Positions 34,876-43,699 are shown, counted from the stretch's first letter. The stretch: DNA of 47,302 nucleotides from an uncultured Bacilli bacterium (GCA_934095825.1 CAKOKQ010000013.1:1-47302), one strand, 5' to 3'. Numbers and translations are program-made. The notes: generated by a model from the letters alone, not told the origin.

Positions 34876-35740
34876 TCAATTACCTAACATTAATTTGACA
34901 GTCGAGCCATCACTTACATAGTATTCAGGTTCCGGTGATTGATAAATTACCTTATCCCCTTCCCCTGAATATTCAATTTTATAATCTCTTAATATATTAT
35001 TAGCTTCCTTTATAGTTTTCCCAATTACATTTGGTAATATACTGTACTTTGTATCCAACCAATTATAAGTCTTAGGAATCGTATCTTTACTCTTTGGAAC
35101 ATTATTCATTTCAATATAAGATGAGAAAATAGCTTTCGCAATTGGGGCAGCAACAACTCCACCATACTGAGTTACCCCTTTAGGGTTATCTATCGCAACA
35201 TATAAAACTATTTCTGGATCATCTGCTGGTAAGAAACCAATAAAAGATAAAATATAATTACCAACCATATAACGACCATTATTTACTTTTTGAGCTGTTC
35301 CCGTCTTGCCACCGATACGATAATTTTCAATATAAGCATTGCGTCCCGAACCATGAGCAACAACATTTTCTAGGGCAAAGCGAACTAATTTCGAGGATTC
35401 TTCGGTTATTACTTTTCTTATAACCGTCGGATTTACTTCACTAGTTATCTCCTTTGTAGTGGCATTTTCTATCTTTTTTACGATATAAGGTTGATATAAA
35501 GTACCGCCGTTTACAGCAGCAGATACACTTCTTACCTGTTGAATTGGTGTTACCGAAACTCCTTGACCAAAAGCAGTTGTTGCTAATTCGACATTACCAA
35601 CCTTATTTAAATCAAATAATATTCCTTTAGCTTCTCCGGTCAAATCAATACCCGTTTTTTCCCCAAAACCAAAATCTTTAATATATTTAAATAATTTTTC
35701 TTTACCTAAACGGAAACCCAAGTTAACAAACCCCGGGTTG
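34876..35740 (-). pseudogene. 3' part of class B PBP (SpoVD/FtsI type), interrupted by an integrated element
   Basis: About 288 codons of the transpeptidase domain and C-terminus. Visible are NPGFVNLGFRLGKEKLF (directly after the SxN motif), the KTG motif (YRIGGKTGTAQKV) and one PASTA domain at the end (PNVIGKTIKEANNIL to TVKLMLGN). The N-terminal membrane anchor, dimerisation domain, SxxK nucleophile and the Ser of SxN are missing. An ATG at 35754 is supplied by the element and has no ribosome binding site. With one PASTA domain and mraY next, the intact gene would be spoVD-like or the only ftsI. The remaining 5' part must lie to the right of the window if the element is intact. Stop is TGA. 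Confidence 0.85.
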
Positions 35741-37432
35741 ATGTGTATCGACATGTGAACACTTTTGGCTATTTTGACGCTTTTTATAGGCTAAATTTTG
35801 CATAGCTAGGACTTTTAGGCAGTCTTTTTGATTCATATCAAGTTCTAGAGCAACCTCTGGTGTATTAAAATCAAAATATATAGCTAATCTAATGTGCTTA
35901 CGGTCATTGTTTACTTTTTCTACTATAACTTTATCAATCAAAAGATTTACTAAGTATGGTAAATTTTCTCTAATATCTAATTTAGAGCTTAGACAATTTT
36001 CAATCGTATTTAATTTTTGTTGCAGCTTTTCGGCTTCCATACTATCACTTTTTAAATTCTGCAGTTGATTTTGAAGATTTTGTAAATCTATATTAAATTT
36101 ATCATTACGTTTCTTAAACTCAAAATCATCTATCATGCCTTTTAAACTTAAGTCTAATAATTTATCTTTTTGCTTAGTAATCTGATCAATTTTCTGACTT
36201 ATTTCTTCGGCATCTATTTCATTAGAATTATTTTTAATAATATTTTTATATTCAGATAAAACTTGGCTTAAATAATCTTTTTTATGTTTGATAAAGTCCG
36301 TAAAAAGATCGGTAAATATTTTATCTAGGTAACTTTCTTTTATTATTGGCGACTGGCATTTAGAGATACCTTCGGTACGATAGGTTTTACACGACCAAGT
36401 TGGGTTAGCACTTCGATTGGAACCACCATTACGGATAAAGATACTATTACAATCTTTGCAATACAGTTTAGCCGAATACTTATAATTTTTAATATGGTCT
36501 TCAGAATTTAAAATATGTCTAGAAGGCAGTTTTTTCCTTCTTTCATGCAAGTCATTGGCTTTATCCCATAATTCTTCAGAAACAATCGCTGGAATTCTTT
36601 TGTCTTTTTCAATTATTTGTTCTTCTTTAGGAATTTTTTTCTTTTTATGGGTCTTATAATCTTCAACTTCAGTAAGTTTGGCGGTGTAAAAGCCTTTATA
36701 TCTAGGATTAGTAAGTAATTTAGCTAGAGTCGTCTGGGAATACGGTTCACCTTTAGAATTAAAATACCCCATATTTGCTAGTTCTTCTCCTATCTTTTTA
36801 AGACCAAGGCTACCACTAGCATAAGTAGTAAATAAATATTTAATAATGGGAGCTTCGTTAGGATTAATTTCATATCTACCATCTTTTTTATAATAACCAG
36901 TTAAGTTGCCACCAATTAGTTTGCGGTCTTTTATCATTCGGTTAATACCAAATTTAACTCTTTCAGATAGTTTTCTAACCTCATCTTGAGCCATACTAGA
37001 CATAATAGTAAGTCTAAACTCGGCATCTTCTTGGATAGTATTAAGGTTATCAGATAAAAAATAAACAATAACACCTTGTTTTAAAAGATATTCGGTGTAT
37101 TTGATACTATCAACCGTATTTCTAGAAAACCTAGATATTTCTTTAGTAAGGATTAAGTCGATTTTGCCAAGTGAGGCATCTTCAATCATCTTCAAAAAAG
37201 ATTCACGATTTTTAACAGCGGTGCCACTAATACCTTCATCAATATACCCATGAATAAATAACCAATTAGGATTTTCTTTAATCATATCTTCAAAATAATG
37301 TTGTTGATTTTCCAACGAGTTTAATTGGTCATCTTTATCAGTTGAAACACGACCGTAGTATGCCACTTTCAAATGCATATCATAAATAGTTTTTCCCCTT
37401 CTTAATTCTTCTCTTGCTTTTTTTATTTCCAT
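35723..37432 (-). CDS. Large serine recombinase at the PBP junction
   Basis: 569 aa. The resolvase domain has the catalytic Ser30 in YYGRVSTDKDDQLNSLENQ, then TKEISRFSRN and MSSMAQDEVRKLSERVKFG. A recombinase domain follows (GLKKIGEELANMGYF...SQTTLAKLLTNPRYKGF), a Cys4 zinc ribbon (LYCKDC...WSCKTYRTEGISKC) and a coiled-coil segment (about 400-490), the usual large serine integrase plan. ATG 37432 has AAAGGACG upstream; the frame stays open further upstream without a ribosome binding site. Its last codons and stop extend into PBP sequence, so the gene abuts the attachment site. It would insert and excise the element at the PBP gene. Confidence 0.93.
   Translation of the reverse strand: MEIKKAREELRRGKTIYDMHLKVAYYGRVSTDKDDQLNSLENQQHYFEDMIKENPNWLFIHGYIDEGISGTAVKNRESFLKMIEDASLGKIDLILTKEISRFSRNTVDSIKYTEYLLKQGVIVYFLSDNLNTIQEDAEFRLTIMSSMAQDEVRKLSERVKFGINRMIKDRKLIGGNLTGYYKKDGRYEINPNEAPIIKYLFTTYASGSLGLKKIGEELANMGYFNSKGEPYSQTTLAKLLTNPRYKGFYTAKLTEVEDYKTHKKKKIPKEEQIIEKDKRIPAIVSEELWDKANDLHERRKKLPSRHILNSEDHIKNYKYSAKLYCKDCNSIFIRNGGSNRSANPTWSCKTYRTEGISKCQSPIIKESYLDKIFTDLFTDFIKHKKDYLSQVLSEYKNIIKNNSNEIDAEEISQKIDQITKQKDKLLDLSLKGMIDDFEFKKRNDKFNIDLQNLQNQLQNLKSDSMEAEKLQQKLNTIENCLSSKLDIRENLPYLVNLLIDKVIVEKVNNDRKHIRLAIYFDFNTPEVALELDMNQKDCLKVLAMQNLAYKKRQNSQKCSHVDTHQPGVC
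35735..35760. other. Attachment junction of the element (attL-like) in the PBP gene
   Basis: PBP homology runs down to the codons for NPGFVN (about 35740) and is lost beyond. Around the break is an imperfect dyad, GTTGATGTGT-ATCG-ACATGTGAAC (7 of 10 arm positions match), the kind of dyad serine integrases bind. The exact crossover bases cannot be fixed without the other end. Confidence 0.6.
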
Positions 37433-37740
37433 AATGTACACGTCCTTTCTTTTTATTCTTAAACCAAGAGATATCTGGATGGTTGGATGGTAACTCGAGT
37501 ACAACTAAAAATAAAATCATTACTTGAATAAGTAGTTTTAATATTATTTATAAACTCTAACTAATCATATTAATTTATAAAAATAATAGAACAAAAGGCA
37601 AAAATGTTTAATACTAATATATTTAAACTAAGTCATCATCATTGATGTTCTTTTTTATGAAAACTAATTTCAAAAAATAAACTTTGATAATTGCCATCAT
37701 AAAAGTCTTGCTATGTTAAATTATAGTGAGTATAATTCTC
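37433..37740. other. Intergenic region upstream of the recombinase
   Basis: AT-rich spacer between the divergent recombinase and 404-aa genes. A small hairpin CATCA-TCAT-TGATG with a T-rich tail lies at 37634-37656; I see no gene that it would terminate. No other feature supported. Confidence 0.4.
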
Positions 37741-37768
37741 TTAATAAAATCTAAAAATATGCTATAAT
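37741..37768 (+). promoter_or_regulatory. Promoter of the 404-aa gene
   Basis: TTAATA (37741-37746), a 16-nt spacer and TATAAT (37763-37768) with a TG extension. The sequence AAAAATATGCTAT around the -10 is the same as at the candidate antitoxin RNA promoter. Confidence 0.65.
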
Positions 37769-37794
37769 ATTTGGCAAGAAAAGGAAATGATTAA

Positions 37795-39009
37795 ATGACA
37801 ACGAATTATAATTATACAAGTGGCATAGAGATGGACGCTGTTTTAAAAGCAATGGGCATCGATGATACTTCCAACACTATAACAATCAATGGTAAAAAAG
37901 AAAAAGTTATTTTTGGGAAAGGTTTAAAAATATATTTTAGTGGGACTTATTATGTCGTGGTTAAAGGAAAGATTCCTTTAGAAGTAGCCAATATAATATA
38001 TGCAAAATATTCTGATAATCCATACGGTATTAGAATTGAAGGCGGCTGTGATGATTACGTTCCAATGGAACATGCTGTTGATGATGAATTTATAGAAGAA
38101 ATTAAAAAGGCGGAAAAAGAATGCCATAATTTTATTGAACTTGACGCTAGATATAAAAAAGCAGAAAAGAAGATGGCAATAAGGAATGATAAAGATAAAT
38201 ATATGAAACTATATCATGTTGACTCTAAAGAAGGACTTATTATTCTACTTTCTGAACTTGTTGATTATTACGCAAGAAAGCAAGGCCTAGAAGAAACTGC
38301 CGTTAAAAATTATGATGAAATAATGACTATAGTTAATGCAGAAATACTTAAAAAGTTAAATCCGACAATAACGAGTTATGAATGGTTAAAAGATAATAAA
38401 GAGTTTATGGATTGTCTGTCAGGTAATGATAAAGATGATTTTACTTTCCCTTTAAGAGCAGAACTTGATGAGTTTGATAAAACTGTTAATCCATTTTTAA
38501 ATAATGATATTGAGTTAGATTCTGTAGGTAATTATACCCAAAAAGTAGCTATTAATGGCAGCGTTTATAGTGAATATGGTAGCGGGGATTATTATGGCTA
38601 TAGAGAAAACTGTTGTAATATGAGAATATGTGCAATTAACGAAAAAAGTCATATTATGTATATTAGAAGAGCTGATGGATTTTTATATCAATTAATATAC
38701 TTTTTCAGTCAAAATGAATATTTGATTGTAAATCACACTTTTTCTTCCGTACCTGATGATAATAAAAATGGCGAATGCCTTTATATAGACTATTCCGTAA
38801 GCGATCAAAAGCGAAAATTTGAATTAGATTATAATGTTACGCAAAAAATATTAGAAATTAATAAAGGCGATAAAGAAAAAATTACTCCAAAGCAAATGAA
38901 TTTTGTTACAGAAAAGTTAAGAGAAGCTACAGAACTTGCTAAGACCATAACTGTTAACAATATGAAGAAAGAAAAAAATGAAAGAAAATTAACAAAGCAA
39001 AAAAGTTAA
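37795..39009 (+). CDS. Unknown 404-aa element cargo protein
   Basis: A soluble acidic protein with no signal peptide or membrane segment. The N-terminal 90 residues are beta-rich with a Gly motif (YGIRIEGGCDDYVPMEHAVDDEF). A helical, Lys-rich middle follows, then a beta-rich segment with YSEYGSGDYYGYRENCCNM, and a basic C-terminal helix ending KKEKNERKLTKQKS. AAGGA lies 9 nt before the ATG. It is the only plus-strand gene in the element and has its own promoter and terminator, as element maintenance or defence genes often do. I do not recognise it. Confidence 0.65.
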   Translation: MTTNYNYTSGIEMDAVLKAMGIDDTSNTITINGKKEKVIFGKGLKIYFSGTYYVVVKGKIPLEVANIIYAKYSDNPYGIRIEGGCDDYVPMEHAVDDEFIEEIKKAEKECHNFIELDARYKKAEKKMAIRNDKDKYMKLYHVDSKEGLIILLSELVDYYARKQGLEETAVKNYDEIMTIVNAEILKKLNPTITSYEWLKDNKEFMDCLSGNDKDDFTFPLRAELDEFDKTVNPFLNNDIELDSVGNYTQKVAINGSVYSEYGSGDYYGYRENCCNMRICAINEKSHIMYIRRADGFLYQLIYFFSQNEYLIVNHTFSSVPDDNKNGECLYIDYSVSDQKRKFELDYNVTQKILEINKGDKEKITPKQMNFVTEKLREATELAKTITVNNMKKEKNERKLTKQKS

Positions 39010-39038
39010 AGCGCTTATTACCAATTTATTTCGATTCG

Positions 39039-39061
39039 GTCATCCTCTGAGATGGCTTTTT
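39039..39061 (+). terminator. Terminator of the 404-aa gene
   Basis: GTCATC-CTCTGA-GATGGC followed by T5. Between here and 39213 a further hairpin GCATTTT/AAAATGC (about 39141-39161) is seen; nothing codes. Confidence 0.75.
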
Positions 39062-39213
39062 CTTATGTAATTTGATTTCCAAAGACTTAAACCGCAATGA
39101 TTACCATCATATTTTTATAATTTCATTTTTAAAAATTTTGCATTTTACAAGCCAAAATGCCGGAATTTTTTACATACCAAAAAGCACAATATTGCATGAC
39201 TTTTCTGCTATAT

Positions 39214-39249
39214 GAAAAAAGCAAGACCAAACTATTTCTAATCTTGCTT
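39214..39249 (-). terminator. Terminator of the ATPase gene
   Basis: On minus, AGCAAGA / TCTTGCT with a 17-nt loop, followed by T6, about 120 nt after the ATPase stop. Confidence 0.7.
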
Positions 39250-39369
39250 ATGTAAATTCAATCAAAACAGTATCTATTTATAAAAACGGATTATGGTTTC
39301 TAAATACCTATAGTGCTACTTATTAAAACATATAACCATTATTTAATTTTTTCTATTACTAATCTTTAT

Positions 39370-40626
39370 TTAGCATTGTTCTAGACTATTTTCATTTAAT
39401 AGAAAATAAAATATTCCCATTGTAATAATACCATTTTCATCCATTCTTGGTTTACTAACATCACCTAAAATTATTATCTTCTTAAATGAATCATTAATAT
39501 TTAAAAGTGATTTTCTTTCTTGAAGTTCTTTTAAAGTATCCTGCATTTCATATGCTGACTGAACATATATTCTTTTATTTCCTTGATTGCAAACAAAATC
39601 AACTTCGTACTTTGGTCTTGCATTAACACCTTTATCATTAATTTCATTAATTTCAACAACACCAACATCAACATTATAACCACGTCTTAATAACTCGTTA
39701 TAAATAATATTCTCCATAATATGTCCTTTATCAATTTGTCTGAAATTAAGTCTTGCATTACGAAGACCAATATCTTCAAAGTAATACTTGTATGGTGAAT
39801 TTATGTATTTTTTGCCTTTAACATCATAACGCTCAGCCCTTGTTATTAAAAAGGAATCCGTAAAATATTCCAAATAATTGCTTATGGTTTTATCACTCAA
39901 AATCATATTTTTTTCACTTTTAAAAGTATTTTGCAGTTTATGTGGATTAGTTAAAGAGCCAATTTGTGATGAAATAATATTTAATAGTTCATTTAACTCT
40001 TCAACATTAGATAAACTATTTCTTTCAATAATATCTCTTAAATATGTCTCTTCAAAAAGATTTTTTAAATATTTAGAACGTTCGTTATCATTATCAAATG
40101 CCAATGTATATGGTAAACCGCCATAGATACTATATTGTTCATATCCTTCATACTGGTCGCCGTCGAAGATTTGCATATATTCACTAAAACTTAAAGGATA
40201 TACATGGATTTCATCACCACGTCCTCTAAATTCTGTTACAACGTCTTTGGATAATAGTTTAGCATTAGAGCCTGTTACATAAACCTCTATATTATCTTCG
40301 TAAAGAAATGTATTTAATACTGGCACAAAATCATCCATTTTTTGAATTTCATCTAATAGTAAATAATATTTTCTTCCATCTTTTATTAAAGACCTAATAT
40401 GTTCAATAAATTTATTACCGTCTAACAACTGTTCATTTTCTTTAATATCTAGCGGTATATAGATAATGTGGTCTTTATCATTATTCTGCAATAGATATTT
40501 ATAAAAAATATTTTTTAATAAATACGATTTTCCACAACGACGAATACCAGTAATAATCTTAATTTGACCATTGCCATCTTTCTTTATTAATTGTTTTAAG
40601 TAAAAATCTCTTTTTATTTCTTTCAT
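39370..40626 (-). CDS. AAA-type ATPase with DUF4143-like C-terminus
   Basis: 418 aa. Walker A is TGIRRCGKSYLLKN, Walker B is YYLLLDEIQKM, sensor-like region VYVTGSNAKLLS, then YPLSFSEYMQIF, typical of the COG1373 family. The C-terminal part (IYNELLRRGYNVDVGVV ... KYEVDFVCNQGNKRIYVQSAYE) resembles a PD-(D/E)xK nuclease-like DUF4143 fold. These proteins are abundant in gut bacteria; their cellular role is not established. I start at ATG 40626, with AAAGGC 8 nt upstream. A 40-bp palindrome lies just upstream, between it and fic. Confidence 0.85.
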   Translation of the reverse strand: MKEIKRDFYLKQLIKKDGNGQIKIITGIRRCGKSYLLKNIFYKYLLQNNDKDHIIYIPLDIKENEQLLDGNKFIEHIRSLIKDGRKYYLLLDEIQKMDDFVPVLNTFLYEDNIEVYVTGSNAKLLSKDVVTEFRGRGDEIHVYPLSFSEYMQIFDGDQYEGYEQYSIYGGLPYTLAFDNDNERSKYLKNLFEETYLRDIIERNSLSNVEELNELLNIISSQIGSLTNPHKLQNTFKSEKNMILSDKTISNYLEYFTDSFLITRAERYDVKGKKYINSPYKYYFEDIGLRNARLNFRQIDKGHIMENIIYNELLRRGYNVDVGVVEINEINDKGVNARPKYEVDFVCNQGNKRIYVQSAYEMQDTLKELQERKSLLNINDSFKKIIILGDVSKPRMDENGIITMGIFYFLLNENSLEQC

Positions 40627-40692
40627 TATTAATGCCTTTCCAATAATTATACTTGGATTATACCATTCCATTATATGATTTGTAAATCATTT

Positions 40693-40732
40693 CACTCCGA
40701 ACTTTTTCATAATTATGAAAAAGTTCGGAGTG
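40693..40732. repeat. 40-bp perfect palindrome downstream of fic
   Basis: Left arm CACTCCGAACTTTTTCATAA and its exact reverse complement, with no loop. Its inner 34 bp match the palindrome at 41787-41824 except at the centre. It lies 23 nt after the fic stop and 66 nt before the ATPase start. Confidence 0.9.
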
Positions 40733-40755
40733 AGCAATAAATGAATTTTACATTT

Positions 40756-41682
40756 TTATACTAATGCCAAGTACTTTTTTAACATTTCTACTTCTAATTT
40801 GTTAACTAGCTTAACAAAATCAGTATAATTATCAGTAGTATGTGCTTTATCTAAGGCTTCATAATATTTTAAACGTGATTCTTTTTTTATAATTACTGGT
40901 AAGTAACCGCTATTCATTAAATCTAAATTCATTAATAATCTCGAAGTTCTACCATTGCCATCCACAAAGGGATGAATTTTAACAAGTTCTCCATGTAATA
41001 AGGAGGCTTTTATTATAGGATGATATTTATTCCAAGTGTTGTAATTAATAATTAGTTTTTCCATTAATTCTGGTAATTGTAAATAATCAGGTGGTACATG
41101 AACCGCTCCTTTGATAGTTACATTTTCTTTTCTATACTGTCCAGCATTGTCATTATCAATACCTTTTAAAATTAATTGATGAATGCTTTTGATATTCCAC
41201 TCATTGATAGGATTTTTATCCTTTACTAAATCATCCAAATATAAAATGGCATGTTCATGATTAATTGCTTCTAAATGTTCTTTGATTGATTTACCACCTA
41301 TGGTAATTCCTTCTAAAACAACTTGTGTTTCTCTTAAAGTTAAAGTATTTCCCTCAATGCCGTTACTATTGTAAGTCCATTCTAAATTTATGGATTCTCT
41401 TAATGATTTTAGTGTTTCTTTTGGTAAAGGTCTTTTACTATCTAACTCTTTTTTTAAGTTATTCACTTCATCAAAATAGTCATCATCTAAATCAATTATA
41501 AAATTATTATTATCTGGTTTAATAGTTCTTTTATCTACCGGCTTTAACGCATTTTCTGGTATGTTCCAGTTATTACCTACTTTAATAACGCCTTCTACTC
41601 TGCCTTCCTTTAATAACTGTCTTATTCTTCGTTCACTAATATTCCATTTCTTTGCTGCTTCTTTGGTTGTCATGTATTGCAT
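40756..41682 (-). CDS. HTH-Fic protein (Fic/DOC AMP-transferase domain)
   Basis: 308 aa. The N-terminal winged or excisionase-type HTH (YMTTKEAAKKWNISERRIRQ, WNIPENAL) occupies about residues 1-50. The Fic core motif KIHPFVDGNGRTSRLLMN is intact (catalytic His). An inhibitory motif S-N-G-I-E-G precedes the core (class II Fic), so activity is likely self-restrained. Such enzymes usually add AMP to a hydroxyl side chain of a target. ATG 41682 has GAGGTGA 5 nt upstream. The promoter carries two similar palindromic operators, so the HTH probably represses its own gene. Confidence 0.9.
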   Translation of the reverse strand: MQYMTTKEAAKKWNISERRIRQLLKEGRVEGVIKVGNNWNIPENALKPVDKRTIKPDNNNFIIDLDDDYFDEVNNLKKELDSKRPLPKETLKSLRESINLEWTYNSNGIEGNTLTLRETQVVLEGITIGGKSIKEHLEAINHEHAILYLDDLVKDKNPINEWNIKSIHQLILKGIDNDNAGQYRKENVTIKGAVHVPPDYLQLPELMEKLIINYNTWNKYHPIIKASLLHGELVKIHPFVDGNGRTSRLLMNLDLMNSGYLPVIIKKESRLKYYEALDKAHTTDNYTDFVKLVNKLEVEMLKKYLALV

Positions 41683-41700
41683 AGTACTCACCTCTTTTTA

Positions 41701-41752
41701 ATTATACCGAATTCGGTAGTATGTGTCAACAGCTATTATTCCGAAACCGGTA
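41701..41752 (-). promoter_or_regulatory. fic promoter with twin palindromic operators
   Basis: On minus, a perfect TTGACA (41724-41729), a 17-nt spacer and a perfect TATAAT (41701-41706). Operator 1, TACCGAATTCGGTA (41705-41718), covers the spacer and the -10. Operator 2, TTCCGAAACCGGTA (41739-41752), lies upstream of the -35 and matches operator 1 at 11 of 14 positions. The centres are 34 bp apart, about three helical turns. Confidence 0.85.
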
Positions 41753-41786
41753 TAGTATATTCAATATAAGGCGTTTTTTTAACATC

Positions 41787-41824
41787 ATTCCGAACTTTTT
41801 CATATTTATGAAAAAGTTCGGAAT
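41787..41824. repeat. 38-bp palindrome upstream of fic
   Basis: 18-bp arms (ATTCCGAACTTTTTCATA) around a 2-nt centre. Nearly identical to the palindrome at 40693-40732. The pair brackets the fic gene and its promoter. Confidence 0.9.
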
Positions 41825-41857
41825 AAATAATGATAAAATACATTTTTTATTAATAAA

Positions 41858-42067
41858 CTAGTTATCTCCTGCTTCTTTTAATAAATATTCATTTCTTATT
41901 TTAGTTAATCTGCCTATTAAAGAATTTTCCATTTCATTGAAAGTCTTAAAATCAATAACTTTTTCATCATATAATTCTTTATTAACAATCAGTCTATATT
42001 CTAATAATTTATATTCAAATGGTAATTTCTTGGTATCAAATCTAACTTCAATATCTTTATCTAACAT
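41858..42067 (-). CDS. Small SHOCT-like mobile-element protein
   Basis: 69 aa. It starts MLDKDIEVRFDTKKLPFEYK and continues LEYRLIVNKELYDEKVIDFKTFNEMENSLIGRLTK; the second half fits a SHOCT-like helix pair. I recall similar short proteins in Firmicutes integrative elements. GGAGGAAGTCTAA precedes the ATG, a strong ribosome binding site. Its start overlaps the stop of an open frame upstream (42057-42251). Function unknown. Confidence 0.6.
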   Translation of the reverse strand: MLDKDIEVRFDTKKLPFEYKLLEYRLIVNKELYDEKVIDFKTFNEMENSLIGRLTKIRNEYLLKEAGDN

Positions 42068-42251
42068 TTAGACTTCCTCCAATTAAAACTATGTTAATAT
42101 TTTTAAGACTATTCATAGCAGATACTTTTTTAATAATTCTTAAACATTTATTAATTTTTATATTTTCTAAATTTCTTTCCTCCTCAAAATATAAAAGACC
42201 AGCTTTAACTAGGGTATAGCGTGGTCTATGTGTTTTAATTTTTTTATGGTT
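42057..42251 (-). pseudogene. Open frame without a start codon, probable gene remnant
   Basis: 64 codons free of stops (THRPRYTLVKAGLLYFEEER ... INIVLIGGSLNVR) with no ATG, GTG or TTG at its head. The stop overlaps the ATG of the 69-aa gene. It looks like the truncated 3' end of a gene once coupled to the next. No family recognised. Confidence 0.35.
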
Positions 42252-42261
42252 TTATACAGAA

Positions 42262-42287
42262 AAAATAGACTTTTGTAGTCTATTAAT
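42262..42287 (-). terminator. Terminator of the HD-domain gene
   Basis: On minus, AATAGACT-ACAAA-AGTCTATT followed by a T-run. The remaining gap up to 42451 shows nothing I can support. Confidence 0.7.
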
Positions 42288-42451
42288 TTTCCATTAAATT
42301 ATAATCATGATTATTTGGTAAAATAATGACTATTTAATTTTGCCATTTATTTTAACACTAGTAGCAATCATTTAAAAAAATTATTTTGCTTTTAAATATT
42401 CTATTCACTTGGCATATTTCATAATTAAATAGAAACAGATAAAATAATGGA

Positions 42452-43699
42452 CTATTTTCTTTTTAATTCTCTTGTATATGGTTCTCTGACTTCATTATTT
42501 AAGACATAATTAGATATAGAAATAAATGGTTCTGGATAATTGTAAGCCTCTTGCCCATATAAAATCCACATCTCTGAAAAACTTTTTCCAGCTTCTAAAT
42601 GTTTTTTTACAATAGGATTATTTAATAATGGATTGCCTTCTTGATTATTTAAATCAATTAAATTTAACTGGTCATAAATTTTGCTTATTATGTCTGGGGC
42701 AAGTTTATCACAGTATTTACAGTAAGTTGCTTCGGGTGTTTTTCCTTCGTTAAATGAAGATAGTCTGTCAATAATATCTTTTCCATTTGATAAAAGATTT
42801 GCTATTTTTAAAGCTCCTTGCCACTCATAATCTCTATCACTTTTACTTTTTAATAAGGCTGATTTATCACCTATAACAATTTCGCCTAACTCATGAGTAG
42901 CTAACATATTTACTACTTCGGTAATATCAATGTTTACACCATAAGCTAAATAGATTGCAAGTGCTAAAGTCTCAGTACTATAAATATGTTCAGCAATACT
43001 ACCATAATGTTCAAGATTAATTTTCCAAATCTTCTCACCCGTTCGCTGAACATCTTTTAAAGAATTAGTTGCAGTATAAAAACTAACGACATTTTGGATT
43101 TTATTTTCAGAATTACTACATACAGTCATACCATTATTAGTTACAAAATCAAGTAAATCCGAAAAGTTTTTATCAAAAGGTATTCTTTTTCTATCAAATT
43201 CAATCCATTTTTTAGTAAATAAGTATTTTAAATAGTTATTAGAAAATGCTCCTTCTTGTTCATATAGTCTAGCCTGTAAATCACATTCGGCTTTATCTAT
43301 TTGGTAAGCGAATTTAGCTTCTTTTGTTTCTCTAGCCTCAAATTCTAAAAATAATTTTTTTAATAAATCACTATTGGAAATTAGTTTTAATAAATCTCTA
43401 ACTGTTTGACGTTCATATTCAGCTTTAGCATCCTCTTGCATATCTTCTGGTGTTAAATCACCAATTACAGTTTCGCCAATTTCATGAACAGCTAACATTA
43501 AAATTACTTTTTTAATATCAATATTATAGTTAAATTCTGATTGCATGGCATAAGCTAGCATTTGAGTGCCATAAATATGGTCGGCTACACTTTCAACCCG
43601 ATACCTATCAATATTTTCATCATACCAGCCTTTTCTTTTAGTATTTCTTAATTTATGCATAAGGGCAAATATTGCAATTACATTTTCTTCATTTGTCAT
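42452..43699 (-). CDS. Protein with two tandem HD-type phosphohydrolase domains
   Basis: 415 aa. Two similar halves. The first has VADHIYGTQMLAYAM and LAVHEIGETVIGD, the second has IAEHIYSTETLALAIYLAYG and LATHELGEIVIGD. The H...HE...E/GD arrangement is that of YfbR/HDDC2-like HD domains (PF13023-like), which act as 5'-nucleotidases on nucleoside monophosphates. Usual members are single-domain proteins of about 180-200 aa, so this is an internal duplication or fusion. GGAGGAACAAA before ATG 43699 decides the start. Possible nucleotide-pool or defence role is inference. Confidence 0.8.
   Translation of the reverse strand: MTNEENVIAIFALMHKLRNTKRKGWYDENIDRYRVESVADHIYGTQMLAYAMQSEFNYNIDIKKVILMLAVHEIGETVIGDLTPEDMQEDAKAEYERQTVRDLLKLISNSDLLKKLFLEFEARETKEAKFAYQIDKAECDLQARLYEQEGAFSNNYLKYLFTKKWIEFDRKRIPFDKNFSDLLDFVTNNGMTVCSNSENKIQNVVSFYTATNSLKDVQRTGEKIWKINLEHYGSIAEHIYSTETLALAIYLAYGVNIDITEVVNMLATHELGEIVIGDKSALLKSKSDRDYEWQGALKIANLLSNGKDIIDRLSSFNEGKTPEATYCKYCDKLAPDIISKIYDQLNLIDLNNQEGNPLLNNPIVKKHLEAGKSFSEMWILYGQEAYNYPEPFISISNYVLNNEVREPYTRELKRK

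Noticed and set aside
35723..35754. The PBP fragment as an independent gene starting at ATG 35754
   Set aside because: No ribosome binding site is present, and the product would lack the membrane anchor, SxxK and the SxN serine.
37634..37656. Hairpin with T-rich tail upstream of the 404-aa gene as a terminator
   Set aside because: No plus-strand gene precedes it and its stem is only 5 bp.
40693..40732. Palindrome as an intrinsic terminator for fic
   Set aside because: No T-tract follows on either strand; the following bases are AGCAATAAAT on + and AAATGATTTA on minus.
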